Shown one piece after another: positions 33,340 to 47,625 of a stretch of 64,000 bases of DNA (within the stretch, counting starts at the first letter, position 1; each line of letters opens with the position of its first letter). The stretch is taken from assembly GCF_021134715.1 (NCBI RefSeq), contig NC_060025.1, positions 2,790,001 through 2,854,000 of the forward strand, given 5' to 3'. Made by a program: the position numbers and the translations under genes. A model generated the notes under the pieces. That model saw only the letters and a program-made list of their open reading frames with translations, was not told the DNA's origin and did not search any database. Origin of the DNA: Daphnia pulex. Taxonomy: Eukaryota > Arthropoda > Branchiopoda > Diplostraca > Daphniidae.

Positions 33340-36300
33340 CTGTGTTTGAGTTCACGACATTAGCAAACAGCAGCAGCTGCTGCTCCGGGCCGAGAACGAA
33401 CCGCAACAATAAAAAAATAGGAAAATATGTTTCTTTTTTTTCTTTCTTGTTGTTGTTGGGAAGAATAAAAATAAATGACGTACCGCAATAATGAATCGAT
33501 AGTAATGGAATGCTGCTGCTTTGAAAAAAAAAAAGACTCTCACTTGTGCGTAATTGCTGGCCGTGTGAAAATAACACGACGAGAAAGAAAGAAAAAAGAA
33601 AGAAAAATCAGCGCGCAAAACATCAGCCTCAGAGAAGAGCATTGCGCATCAGAGATTTATTTTTTTCTCTTCTTTCAAGCAAATTCTTGGCTCCCGTTCC
33701 CACTGCGCATTTTCGACCTTTTGGGTCGTTGGTGGTCCAACCCCTCCAAGCAACTTTCTAATCATTCTCCGGTGCATTTTCAACCATTCAATTTGTGACT
33801 TGATTTAAATTCACGAGATTGAACCCCTCAAAATCAATCGAATAAACTCGAATTTCAATGGTGCAATTCCTTTTTTTTTTAAATTTATTTGATTGATTTT
33901 ATTGAGATTCTTAATCATCGAAAAATAATTGGGCGCACCCAACAAAATGCGGGTGGTTACGTAAAACCAAAATATTTCACACAGGTGAAGAAATCGTAGG
34001 TCAATGGAGATGAGGAAGGATCGAGGCGTTGTTAGTCCTTGAAACATTTTTCTTTCGTCACTGGAAAATGTTTTTTGCCAAGTCATTCCAGTAACCGGAT
34101 TAACCCAGCAGCACTCTCCCGATAATAATAATTAAAAAAACTCAATTAAACAAAAGTGGGGGAACTACATTACACACATACGATTATTATTTTTAATGCG
34201 TTTCTACCGCTTGACGGGCCAAAGAGATCAGAAACACTCACAGAAAAGTCCAGACACTATAACAGACACTTTGACCAGCTCATCAACCTTGAAAGCGAAA
34301 CCACCAAAAGACAAAGAAAGAAAAAAAGCAGACGGACAGGGCCGTCTTTAGTAGTTAGGGGTGGGTTAAAAAGAAAAAGAATAACTAACGCTCGCAACAC
34401 ATTTAGAACATTCAAGAAAATACACTTGACAGGGACTGACAAGCTCCTAACCAGCCCCCATAATCAAGGGCACCAAAAAAAAGTTAAACTTTTTCTTCTC
34501 GTTACCTCTGATGGAGTCCAGCTGGAACATTTCAGGATAAATTTATTTCCCTCGAGTTTTTTTTTCCGAAGAAGGAGGTGAAGGTCGCATCCAGCCCGGC
34601 CATACCGTCGATGGCCGTCGTGAGTTTTTTTTATATTATTATATAAATAATATATTTTTTGGTTTCCCCCCTCTCGTGTTTATCTAAACGCCGGCAGCAG
34701 ACAATGCCCTCACGTTTCCTCATCGTCATCAATAAAATAAAATAAAAATCCAGAAATAAAAAAATAAAATGAAATAAAATTTCATCCGTCATCCGTCTGT
34801 GAGCAGAGCCCTGGCCAACAATCCGTTTCTGGATTATTATTCTGTGGCATTGGCCAATTTTCTTATTTTTTTGTCAGCCGGACTCATTATGCAATGCAAA
34901 TGGAATCAAATTGTGGGGGAGGAGGGATGTCGAAATATGGATCACTTGACGTGTTACACATATTTTATGTGCGGCCTCAAACGAGAGTGCGCCATCAACA
35001 ACGGGCCCAGTGGTGTGTTGGTGTGTGTGCACCTGCAACACACGGTGGGAGAGACATCCACGACCGAGGGCGCATTAGGCTCAAGGTTATTTCATCTTTT
35101 TTCTGCTGCTGCTGCTGCTGCCCAGCAATAATTCCAAGTATTTTAGCTCGACGAACAATTCTGGCTGGGTGCATATCGCCACCGGCCACAAACGCAATAA
35201 TAGCCTGTCCCTTTCTTTTCTTGTTATGCATAATTAGCACGTGATTAACACACGCAAGTGGGGGATAAACCAGCCATCCCCACCCGCCTCCCAAATTGCG
35301 GATGAGGGATGAAACAAAAATTTGGCCGGACAAAAAAATATCGAAAGTTTTTTTTTTTTTTTTTTTCCAAAATAAAATAAAAATAAATATTTGTTTTAAC
35401 CCTGCGGAATAGGATCCCCCCCATCAAATCGTAAAAATGAAAATATCAAGAGTGAAAGCGCCGAGGTACAACGGCGGGTGGAAGGTCGCCAAGATAGATA
35501 CCAGCACTCACGCTCCAGGAATGTCTCTCACTGGGTTCCTCTTCCTCACCGTCCAATAAAATACCATTAGGCCTACATGGCAACAACAACAACCACAACA
35601 ACAACAATCCTGAAGTAAAAAGGAAGAAGAAAAAAAAAAGGGAAAATTTATACGAGTGATGCGCGCGCAAGAGTTGGCGAGTGGGAATAAGACTTTTTTG
35701 TGGGGCTCCGGCGGGGCCGACTGGATGGCGCCCGGATCGTCTTCTCGTGAGTGTGTGTGTGTGCGCGGGAATCTCTCGGCACGGCCCGGCACACTCTCAC
35801 CTGGGTCATTATCGGGCGCCAAGACGTCGTCAACTTATATACGTTGTGTACCCTCACAAGTCGCAGAAGAATTTCGGTTTTTTTCTTCTTTTAGTAAAAG
35901 AAGGAAAGAGAAACAGAAATAAAAAGGGGCCACGTGATGGATTGATGCGAAACTGCTAATCAACACTTTCACGTCGAGTGAGAACAATTCTTTTGTGGAA
36001 AACAAAAAAAAAAAGGTTTTGTTTAGAGCCACAAATTTTTTTGAAAAAATTATTCATCATCATCCAATAATCTTCTCTCGGGATAGTCGTCGATAGAAAA
36101 TTTATTTTAATCTAAACAGGAGAGGAGGCCCCCCGATACTTTCGCGACTGGCATAGAGTCAGATCACGTGTTATTTCGCCAGCAGATTGTTGTTGTTGTT
36201 TGTTGTTGTGAATTGGCCAACGAGTTTCATCATTGCCTCATCGATGCCAAGGCGATTTTGAGTGCGCAAGAAAAGTTGTTTTAATTCTATTTAGAAAACG

Positions 36301-38310
36301 GACGGAACCAAGTCGAGCGGCAAACGAGCCTGCGTAAAACCCGGTGAACCAACCGTCTCTTGTGCGTTGCTGAACCGTATTTACCCACCTTCAAAAAAGC
36401 GGGAATTACCACAAATGACGAAATTTCATTTGTCAAAAATAAAAAATAAAAGCAATTAAATCACATTGGCCAAAATGTCTGGCGAAAAAATAAAATTCCG
36501 CACAATTGCGCGGTTGTAAACAAATAAAGAAAATCGCCACAATTGGCGTTTACTTTTACGACGTGTTTACCAATGCAGAAATTACGACTTTATGGATTTC
36601 AAAACAAAAGCGAAAGTCTCCAGCTCAAAAACATCGATGAATGAAACCGGAATTATATCATCCGTCGCGACAAAAAATAAATACCAAAAAAAAAAGACAC
36701 AAAAATTCCCAAACTTTCGCCAAGTGTCCATCAAAAAAATATCCTAGGAGAAAAAAATTCCCACAGTCGGATCTGGATGGCATATCCACCTCTCTACAAG
36801 TCTCGACACATTTCCTATTCAAAGTGACGAAACAATGTCTCTATTTTACACCGTCAACGACACATCATTTGACAGAGTGAAAGAGAGAAACATGTCGCCT
36901 TAGCTTTCCCATCATCATCAAAGAGAAAAGAGAAAGAAGAATTGGGGGGAACGAAAAAATAAAATAAAATAAAAATCCTATCGTCGGGTTTTGTGTTTTG
37001 TGTGTGTGTGTGTGAGTGAGAGAAGAGAGAACTGTGGAATGTGCCACATCAATAGAAATGTAAATGTCTCTCCATCTTTCTATCAGAGATGCATTTTTTT
37101 ATTATTATTATTATCATACGCAAGCGATTTCAAGGTCGGGAAAAAACAAAAATACGTCAGCATCCATCAGGGGGCCCTTCTCTCTCTCTCTCTCGGAGAT
37201 CCGGGTTGTTGCATCTAATTTATACGGAAGCCATCACACACACACTCGGCACGCTAGTATTTATTACACTAGAGCTTATTTTATCTATGTGTGTGTGTGT
37301 GTGTGTAGATATATACTATGCGCACAATCCACAAAGGTACACACCAAAGAAGAAGAAAAAGAAAAATAAGAAAAATACCAAAAGAAAAAAAAAAAACATG
37401 TACGTGTGTGCTCTTGGCACAGAAATGTCTCATCTCCATCACTCGGGGGATCCAAGAAAAGTGAAAGTTCCAGTGTCTTTTTTTTTTTTTTCTTCTTCCC
37501 TTCCCAAAAACATCCAGCGTGTGTACACTATACCAAAGAGAGGACATGCACGAGCTGTGCTGCTGCTGCTGGATACCGAAAAGATAAAAAACGAGCAAAG
37601 GGGTTGAAAGAAGAAGAAGAACTTTTTTTCATCAAATCGTGTGGAGAAAGAAGGCGATGGATAGATAGCATAGGCTGGCTGCCAATCGACTTGTGTGACT
37701 TTCCCTTCTCTCTCGTGATGATGATGAGCCTCGTCACGACGCTGGTCGCCGCCATTAGAGAAAGAAAAGAACCCCACAAATTCAGATAAGAAAAAAAAAA
37801 AAAATACCGAAACTAACCTTCTTAAATTGTTGTCCATTTCTTTAGCTAAATTCATCCCAGCAAGTTTATATAAGGCCGGATAACCTTCTGGGTTTGCGCT
37901 GGAAATCAGGAAAAAGGTTGCCACCTCCAAACTTCACGGTCAACGATTCGCAAAAGTGGGCGATGATGAATAATCAAAGGTCGTGAAAATGGTGACGACG
38001 ATGGAAAAAACTCTCTCGGTCGCATCTTCTTCTTCTGGACGTGAGCTGGAAGAACTTGGATATTTTTTCGTTGAAGAGCCCAGCCGACCTTGTACCAGAG
38101 CCGATAGGAAGGACGCGAAAGCTGAAAAAGAACAAACCGATTGGAATAAGTAAGTTCCGGCTCACTCTTCTTCTTCTTCTTTCGTTTCTCTCTGTCTCCC
38201 CCCTCCCCCCTTTACTCACGAAACAAACCAAATGTTGTGTAGAGGAGAGAGAGGGAGTAAGTAAGTAAGAGAGAGAGAGAGAGGAGGAGGGCCTGGCTAA
38301 GGGACCGGGT

Positions 38311-38400
38311 TATATAAGAGGCTGGCGGCAGGTAGTAGCAGCAGTTGGATAGAACCAACAGTAGTGGAAACAACACAACCACCAAAGTCACTCTCCCAAA
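38311..38400 (+). promoter_or_regulatory. TATA box and 5' non-coding exon of the C-type lectin gene
   Basis: TATATAAG at 38311-38318 lies about 30 bp before GCAGTTGG, the likely start near 38342. The leader exon ends at 38400 with a strong donor (CCCAAA|GTAAGT); the acceptor AAAATAG is at 38484-38490, so exon 2 starts at 38491, 15 bp before the ATG. Confidence 0.65.
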
Positions 38401-38505
38401 GTAAGTCTCCAGCTAACACCACCACCACCAGATTCTTTCATTTTTGATACTAAAGTTATGAATTACTTACTTAATTTCAATCGAAAATAGGATACATACA
38501 TCAAG

Positions 38506-39565
38506 ATGATCCGTCAATTGTTACTCGTCGCTCTGGCCGTCACTCTGGTGACAGGTCGCCCGGACAAACTGGACGCCGAGCTCAAAGCCGCCATGGAAGC
38601 CAAAGCTTTTATGGAAGCCAAAGCGGCGATGGAAGCTAAGGCCGTCATGGAGAGCAAAGCGGCCATGGAAGCCAAAGCGGCCATGGGTAAAAGCACCGAG
38701 CAAGTGTCCGGCAAGGGAGGCAGTGACGTCAACGATGGCGGAAGATTGCTGTCGCTACCGGAAGCCGACGCTTGCGTTCAAAGTAATTTTGACCACCTTT
38801 AAAAAACAAAATCAATTAAAAAGTTAAAATGACTAAACTAATTTTCTCTTTTACCGGAAAAAAGGACCCAAACACTGGGAGCGCAACGGACACTGGTACT
38901 TTTTGAGCACCAACGTCAGCACCTACGCGGATATCAAGAGCGATTGGCTGGACGCCCGCAACCTGTGCCGTAAACACTGCATGGACGCCATCAGCATCGA
39001 AACGGTGGAGGAGAACGACATGGTGCTCGACATCCTCGAGAAACGTAAGGAGAAATCCGCTCATTTCTTGTCCTCTTTTTCTTTCTTGACTATGGCACCT
39101 GTCACAAATAAGAATTAAAATAATAAAAAGAAAACTACTGGCCAATAATGAAATTTGGGTTGGCTAATCGGGGGAAAAAAAATAGAGAAACTTCCCTACG
39201 TCTGGACGAGTGGTCGCCTCTGCAATTTCAAGGGCTGCGATCGCGAGGACTTGCAGCCCGTCTTGATCAACGGATGGTTCTGGTCCGGCTCCGGCGTCAA
39301 ATTGGCCAAAACCAACGAGACTCCCGCCGGTTGGGGCTACCAGCCGTGGAGCGCCACTGGCCACTTCAAACGACCTCAACCAGACAACGCCGAATTCGAA
39401 ATTAACGAGACCAAAGAATCTTGCCTGGGCGTCCTCAACAATGTCTACAAGGACGGCATCAAGTGGCACGATATCGGCTGCTACCACACCAAGGCCGTCA
39501 TCTGCGAAGATTCACCACCTCTCCTCCAGTACATTGCCGCAACCAATCCTAACATCAAATTGTAA
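38506..39565 (+). CDS. Secreted C-type lectin with MEAKA repeats
   Basis: Coding exons 38506-38782, 38865-39044 and 39186-39565, all in frame, 278 residues. A signal peptide (MIRQLLLVALAVTLVTGRP) is followed at about residues 25-57 by imperfect MEAKA repeats (AAMEAKAFMEAKA, AVMESKAAMEAKA), which should form an amphipathic helix or short coiled coil for oligomerisation. Residues about 90-265 form a C-type lectin-like domain: KHWERNGHWYFLS, ARNLCRKHCMDAISIE, NGWFWSGSG, a QPD motif in KRPQPDNAEFE (galactose-type calcium/sugar site in this family), SCLGVLNN and KWHDIGCYHTKAVICED. Such lectins bind sugars outside the cell in immunity or matrix assembly; the ligand here is unknown. The gene has a clear TATA promoter and a leader intron. 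Confidence 0.93.
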
Positions 39566-39696
39566 AAATTATTTCAAATACATTCTGGAGAAGAAACAAG
39601 AACAAAGATAAAAGTTAAAAAGAAAAGAACCTTAATGTTTCCGGTCCGATAAACACCTCCTGGAACTCTCCCTACAACCAATGTGTTTTGAAAGAC

Positions 39697-39702
39697 ATTA
39701 AA
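39697..39702 (+). terminator. Polyadenylation signal (ATTAAA) of the lectin gene
   Basis: ATTAAA about 130 bp after the stop, followed by A-rich sequence. Confidence 0.45.
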
Positions 39703-41356
39703 ACAAACAAACAAACTATGTTGACGTTATTTTGTATGCTCCTCCATCAAGCGTAATTATTTAACCTACTAAAAAAAAATGACCTTGCGTATTCGTACAA
39801 TCAAAACACAAACTCCACACACTCTGTCGTTATTTTTTTCAATACATTCGTCCACTCTTTTAAAAATCAATTTTCTTCGTTGAATTTTCTCAAATAAATT
39901 CCGACACATTTTGAACGGCCATGACTGTATTAGGAGCAACAGAGTCAGAGGTACTGATGTTGTGAATTAACTCTATAAGATGTTAAGTTGTCACATGATT
40001 TTCTTCTTTTTTTTTTCTCTTCTCGATTAATTCACGAACATAAAAAAAAAATTAAAATGTTTTAAATCATTCCCGGGGGTTTGGCCGACGACGACGATGC
40101 AGTCAGCCTTCACACATCAGCACACTCCGTTTCAATCTGCAAACTCACGATGGGTCATCACGGTCCTTCGATTGCGGCCAAATGAAGAAAACCGCGCAGA
40201 ATGTAAAAAAAAAATATGAAAAAGAAAAAAAAATAATGAATAAGAATCGAAAATGGCGAATTTGGACAAAGTTTGTATTAATAAGAAAGCCAATAAAAAA
40301 ATGGGGAAGGTGAAATAAAAGGACGACACGGAAAAAGGAAGAGGGAAACACTTCCATCGAATTCGAATTTTTTTTTTGTGTTTTACTTTTGAATTTTTCA
40401 GAAAAAAAAAGAAAAAAAATGAATTTTTTTGTTTTTATCTTTGATAGAAATGAAGTTGGATAGTTAATAATAGAAGTGGTACACATAAAGACGAAGGGAG
40501 TGTCTTATTCTTTTCCGCCGACGCCTCTTTCGGATCTGGAACCCTCGGCCCAGCACGCCGATCGATGTGGGTGAGAGAGGGATCCACATCCGGCCGAGCG
40601 GACGCTCGAGGGTCGGTCGGATGCAAACCTCCGAACGCATGTTGGTACGACAAGAGGACAAGCAGCAAAAATAGAGCAGCGACAAAAAATACTCTCAGAG
40701 ATAATTAGAAATAATGTTTTGGTTTTGTGACACGATAGAGATTTGTGACGGAAAGTCAAAGGGTAGGCGCAGGCAATCCAAGGGGGTGGTACAGTGACGA
40801 CCCCCTTCGGCCGAGGGCTTCCCAAACTTCCTATCGACCCTTTGAATGCTCGATGTTTTAGCATAAACTTATTGAAATTACTCGAGAACAAGAAAAAAAA
40901 ATTGTGGGTAATTACGATTATAAAATGGAAGGTATCAATTCGCTACTAGTGTGGAAATAATGAGTCTAAGTTTGGTAAGTGTGAGGAACAAAAAAGAAAA
41001 ATGAATGTCGATTATACGACTTCTTGATTATTGGTAGAAATAAAGAAAACCAAAAAAAAAAAAAAAAAAAAACTTCCGTCTACTTTGAAAATGGCTCGCC
41101 GGGAGCTTGTTAAGGTCTTGGTTGAAAGCCTTTTCAAATCTTCAATAGCTCGCGTTTTTGTTTGTTTGGGGGGTATAGAGGAGAGAGTGATAGAGAGTGC
41201 GCCAACAACAGCAGCAGCACAAACTTTTTTGTTTTCAATTATCGTCTAGTCGTTTTGCAAAAAGAATCGTTTTCCGAGATTTAGCCGGTGCAGTTTTCCG
41301 AAATACTCACAGGCCAAGATGCACAAGGGCAAACAAATCGTCTCTTTCTGTTTGTT
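39703..41356. other. Mostly non-coding interval
   Basis: About 1.65 kb between the lectin gene and the eIF4A 3' end. One candidate short secreted-peptide ORF (40435-40700, minus) is listed separately. The rest shows A/T homopolymers only. Confidence 0.5.
40435..40700 (-). CDS. Candidate small secreted peptide exon
   Basis: On the minus strand an open frame begins LRVFFVAALFLLLVLLSYQ, a strong signal-peptide-like stretch, and continues HAFGGLHPTDPRASARPD, then HIDRRAGPRVPDPKEASAEKN, ending at TAA. RR before AGPRVPDPKE could be a dibasic processing site. No ATG lies upstream in frame, so a preceding exon would have to supply the start. I do not recognise any peptide family. It could equally be chance. 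Confidence 0.2.
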
Positions 41357-43380
<2,024 letters not shown>

Positions 43381-44270
43381 GTTTCAACAGACAGCCAAAA
43401 AAACGTAAAGGCAGAACGATCCGCAAAACGGAAGCAAAGGAATGGAAACCTAGGGTAGGCAATTTCTTTTGCAACACACCTACCCTAAACACACATTGCT
43501 CAGGTTGAACTTGACAAGTTTATTTTACTTAACTTTTTTTTAAAGAAAGTGAATTAAACTTGGTTCCATTACTAAATGATTTGGAAATCATAAAATTTAA
43601 AATTTAAGGTCAAATTGTATCTATTTCAGTTAGTTGTTAACATTTTCAGTGTAGGCAGGGGAGAGAGCTTAGGACATTTAAATAGCGTGGGATGTGATGT
43701 GTCATTGACATTGACTCATTTCATTTAACGGTTCGGAAAATATTTGAGGAAATAATTCAGTTGAAAGTATTGCAAAATATGTTGGAAAAAAGTAGGCCAG
43801 TTAGTTTTATTTACGCATTTACAAGAAATGCCATAAGCCAGTATCGCCAGGTCTCGTGCATTTGTTGCGTAAAATCGATCTTTCCTATTCGCAAGGACGT
43901 TTAACCGGTTTTTTAATCATATTCATTCTACATTCTAGCGAGGTCCCGTAATGTAGATATCTCGAACAAGATAGCTCATGAAAAATCTATAAACAACGGC
44001 TTTCATCCTCCAGGGTTTCTATTGATAACATTACACACCCAAATTAACACCCTTCTGTTGTCAAAAATCAGTATCCTTCACTTTTCATTTTTGTCTGATT
44101 ATAAAAAGAATATATGTTCATGAATACACTACACTTTGTCATGTTTGAGTACTAAAACAAAATTCTTCAAGAAATCCTTTTTTATTACTTGGACAAAAAA
44201 AAATCATACACCATATGGGATAGTTAGATGGAAAATTGACATTTGACAATACACATCACAGTCAAAATCT
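43381..44270. other. eIF4A 5' flank and mago 3' flank
   Basis: About 0.9 kb of non-coding DNA between two minus-strand genes. It must hold the eIF4A promoter. No TATA box is evident. Confidence 0.5.
44181..44186 (-). terminator. Polyadenylation signal of mago
   Basis: AATAAA on the minus strand, 85 bp beyond the stop codon. Confidence 0.5.
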
Positions 44271-44907
44271 TTAAATGGGTTTGATCTTGAAGTGGAGACC
44301 AATGAGAGAGAACACGAGACACTTCAAATCCTGGACCAGATAGTAAAATGCACGTAATCCATCAGCATCTCTGTAAAATATTAAGGGAAATTAAACTAAT
44401 TTACTGGTTTCAAAATAATATAGATTTACTTTGATTGATTGACATCTACAAGGGAGCCAATCTTTGATGTTGAGAATGAAATGTGTTCATCTCCCATGAC
44501 AATTTCAAGCTCTTGTCTTCCAACACGATCAGGAGTTGGCCACAGGGAATCATCTTCTTGAAGAATTTCAGAGTCTTCGATAACTCGTTTCAACTCATTC
44601 AAAACACTTTGATGAACATATGCCTAAAGAAAGAAATCAAATGTTGCAGATCTTGATAAACATATATCTTGTTGAAATTACCTCTTTTCTGATCATGGTG
44701 TCATTTTTATAATTGGAATTATTGGCGTATCTCAGTTTGCCTAAAAAGAAATTAGGACGACCCGGTATTTAGTGAAAGGTGCAAATGTGACATCAAATAA
44801 CATGATATTTAGTTACCATCAGGCCTAAATTCAAACTCGAGAAACTCGTGGCCGAATTTTCCCTTGTGCCCAACATAATATCGTAAATAAAACTCGCTTT
44901 TCGGCAT
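44271..44907 (-). CDS. mago: Mago nashi (MAGOH), complete
   Basis: Four coding exons: 44817-44907, 44682-44740, 44430-44623 and 44271-44370, all in frame, 147 residues (usual 146-148). Mago binds Y14 (RBM8A) and locks eIF4A3 on RNA in the exon junction complex, acting in the nucleus and cytoplasm in splicing-coupled mRNA localisation and decay. The sequence is nearly identical to animal orthologs: [44 protein letters not shown]-like [35 protein letters not shown] and the end [13 protein letters not shown]. The start is the only ATG that fits. It is head-to-head with the J-domain gene at 45534, 626 bp away. Confidence 0.98.
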
Positions 44908-45533
44908 TTTGTGTAATAAATTACGATTTGTAAATTTCAGTGAAACAACCCACGCTACTCGCTTGTGTTCTACTGCTGGTTACCCCCTCTCCAAAACAAG
45001 CCGAAACATTCATCCCTAAACACATTTTACAATGTCGTTCGCTTTGCAGTGTAAAAAACCATGGTGGTTTAAACCGGGTTTTAACTCAAATTTAATAAAT
45101 ATACTTGGTAATTTGACGATTTGACTAATTTACCGAATAAATTTCATCGACGAATTCAAGTTTAGACAAGTTATTTAGTTTGCAAATTTACCGCCCAGGC
45201 GCTCTGTCGCATTTTCAAACCAGGCAAACCGTAATCTCGACTTTTCTCGAGCACAATGCTGAGTTTTAAAATGGAAAAAAAGAGTTGATAGTTATTTTCA
45301 ATCAACTTCACACTAATTGAATAACATGCGCAAATTTATAAACTATGATTTAAGTTCAGTACGAATGTTAAAAAGAAAAAACCTAATAAGAGGTGAAAGA
45401 AAAAGAAGGAAAAAACAGCCCTGCATAAGTAATGATTCCCATGGCAGGTTATATAAAGCCCAAGTCAACGCCAACAGATAATAAGACTGCTTAGTAGTTT
45501 TGGTTTACAAAAGTTTTCAGCAGATATTTCGAG
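44908..45533. other. Divergent promoter region of mago and the J-domain gene
   Basis: 626 bp shared by two head-to-head genes. A TATA box serves the plus-strand gene; the mago side shows none. Confidence 0.5.
45450..45457 (+). promoter_or_regulatory. TATA box of the J-domain gene
   Basis: TATATAAA 84 bp before the ATG; transcription would start near 45480. Confidence 0.6.
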
Positions 45534-46898
45534 ATGGGTCTTTTATTGGAAATCGTTGTGATTTGGGTTTGGGTGAAATATTTTACCGAAAAATCTTCTC
45601 CTAGTACCAAAAATCAGCATTCATCAGCTGAATACCCAAACAGCGTCGATGTTGAACCGGAAGTTTGTCAAGACACCAGACAGCGGCTCACAGTGGATTC
45701 GGAAATGCTAACAACAACCAGCATTCCCGATGAGCAATTCCAAACAGAGGAGAATGGCAAGTTGAAAAGAGACAATGAACGTTTGGCAAATCAAGTTATC
45801 CAACTGAAACTTGAACTTTCCACGTTGAGCTCAGAACATGACGAGGTACGTGACGAGCTAATTTCTACCAGGTGTGAACTGTATGCCAAAAATCGAGACA
45901 TCACCAACTTCGAGAAAACCATCTCGCACCTGAAGAACAACCAATCAGCACTGAATGTCGACGACGTTGATGATTTTAATCCTGCCAACACCAAGTCCGC
46001 ACTAGCACAGAACAACGTGATACTAGTCCCGGAACAGGAGGATAAGTCGACTCAAACCGTGGATGTGCAACTTCCTACGACGGTCGTTGATAACAGGATT
46101 GAGGAACTTGAAGATCAGTACAAAAAGATATGCGCTCATAATACATCTATGCAACGAAAGATGAGAGGGTTCCACGCTGCCCGTAATATTCTTCAAAGCG
46201 CAAACGAAAAGCTTGTCCTCCAACTAGACAGCAAAGCAAAAGAACTTGAGGAAGAAAAAGCCTTGTCAAAGAAGAAAATCCAGGAGTTAGAAAGCGACCA
46301 CCAGGAAAGCGTCGGAAAAATTCGACAATACTACCAAACTTTGCTTAACAACAGAAACTGCAAAAACAATGAACTTGAAGAAATTATCTCAGAGTTGTAC
46401 TCTATAATTGATGAATGCGAAGAAAACCACCGCACTGAGATGGAAGAAATGGATACGAGGTATTCAAAAGTAATCGATGAACAAAACGAACACTTGATGC
46501 AGCTGGAGTCTAGGGTTGCCGAGTTGACACAGAAAAACTGCGAATTGAACGACACTGTGGACGAACTAGAGCTCAGCTCTTACGCGCTACCAGATTACTA
46601 CAAGATTCTGAACGTGAAAAGGACAGACACCGACGAAAAAATCATGAAGTCCTACAAAGAGAAAATTCTACAAGCCCATCCGGACAAGGTCAATCAGATA
46701 CAAACAGATGATGTTGAAAAAGCGTTGATGAAGGCAAACCGACTAAGCCAGGCACTTAATCGTGCAAAGGACTTATTAATAGAACCGAGACTTCGGTACC
46801 AATACGACAGCTGGTTAGACATGACGGAGATCAAGAAAACAGAGAAGAAAATGTGGGATTATAAAGCGTTTGAAGAACGGAAACGTTACAGGAATTAA
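45534..46898 (+). CDS. Membrane-anchored coiled-coil protein with C-terminal J domain
   Basis: Intronless gene of 454 residues with its own TATA box, unlike the intron-rich conserved genes around it. The first 17 residues (MGLLLEIVVIWVWVKYF) form a signal peptide or signal anchor. Residues about 60-350 are heptad-rich Glu/Lys/Leu sequence (for example LANQVIQLKLELSTLSSEHD, RIEELEDQYKKI), predicting long coiled coils. A J domain follows from DYYKILNVKRTDTDEKI (about 353) with the catalytic HPD at about 382 (ILQAHPDKVNQ) and ends with LRYQYDSWLD. J domains stimulate Hsp70 ATPase; the combination suggests a membrane-bound Hsp70 recruiter. I do not recognise a named ortholog. The lack of introns suggests a retrogene or lineage-specific gene. 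Confidence 0.85.
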   Translation: MGLLLEIVVIWVWVKYFTEKSSPSTKNQHSSAEYPNSVDVEPEVCQDTRQRLTVDSEMLTTTSIPDEQFQTEENGKLKRDNERLANQVIQLKLELSTLSSEHDEVRDELISTRCELYAKNRDITNFEKTISHLKNNQSALNVDDVDDFNPANTKSALAQNNVILVPEQEDKSTQTVDVQLPTTVVDNRIEELEDQYKKICAHNTSMQRKMRGFHAARNILQSANEKLVLQLDSKAKELEEEKALSKKKIQELESDHQESVGKIRQYYQTLLNNRNCKNNELEEIISELYSIIDECEENHRTEMEEMDTRYSKVIDEQNEHLMQLESRVAELTQKNCELNDTVDELELSSYALPDYYKILNVKRTDTDEKIMKSYKEKILQAHPDKVNQIQTDDVEKALMKANRLSQALNRAKDLLIEPRLRYQYDSWLDMTEIKKTEKKMWDYKAFEERKRYRN

Positions 46899-47266
46899 AG
46901 CCGCCCTTATGTTTAATCTTCGATTTTCTTTGGATGAGTTGCAGTTGATTTGGTTTTTGTTTTTTTGTGTTTTTTTACCGAAGTTAAGTAATGTTAGAAG
47001 CTGAATGTCAGTCTTGCGATTGATATTTGTTGATTTGTGATGACGCTCCCTCCTCGTAACAATCCGGAAGGGAATGGTGGGTGAACCTGTCAATGGAGTT
47101 GGTGTGTCGCTGTTGTGCGTGGGGACTTCTGAATATACTTTGAACTGCACAAGATGATTTGTCATTGGGAAGTACGAAAGTGCTTACACAATACAACTCC
47201 TCTAACAGTCAGAGAAGTAGGTTGTCCTCACCCTACATGTCAGTGTAACATTTGACTACCTTGACA

Positions 47267-47625
47267 GGGGGTTTAATTACCCTTAAATGAGTCCACCAAT
47301 TCTTTACGGTAAGTTACGATGGAGACAGCCGAGCAAGTTGACCATTATCGATTGTAGGGCTGGTTCAGTTTCTTTCATTATTAGCTTCGGTTTTTTAATT
47401 TTTTTTTCATTCGTTCTTTTTCTCAATAAATCGGGTTCTGTCCCATATATAATCTCAATCGTGTTGTTTGACCTTTTCTTATTCCTCATCATTTATGGTA
47501 GTATGTACTTAAATTCGATGGTATGTGCTATTCATAATTTTCTGGGGGGTTTAATATTACCCTTTTTAAATGAGTCTATCACACTTCTTGACCTGTTCTT
47601 GACGTGCGTTTACGGTGGAGATGGC
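47267..47625 (+). repeat. Diverged tandem duplication
   Basis: GGGGGTTTAATTACCCTTAA (47267-47286) with downstream ATGAGTC and TTACGATGGAGA recurs as GGGGGGTTTAATATTACCC (47545 on), ATGAGTC and TTTACGGTGGAGATGG. The offset is about 278 bp. The block spans a 149-codon ORF (47287-47736) rich in Ile/Leu/Phe that I do not recognise. Confidence 0.5.

Larger units (their letters stand above)
27770..38300. other. Long gene-free region with microsatellites
   Basis: About 10.5 kb with no recognisable coding sequence on either strand. CT/GA, TG, AAG/CTT and A/T runs dominate, and the longer ORFs (for example 37089-37607 and 37439-37930) are Lys-, Ser- or Phe-rich translations of these tracts. A cluster of CTCF-like motifs sits at 32901-33009. 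This may be regulatory DNA or introns of an unseen non-coding gene. Confidence 0.6.

Noticed and set aside
37089-37930. Overlapping ORFs of 160-170 codons on both strands
   Set aside because: Made of Ile, Ser and Lys runs from microsatellites; no splice, domain or promoter evidence.
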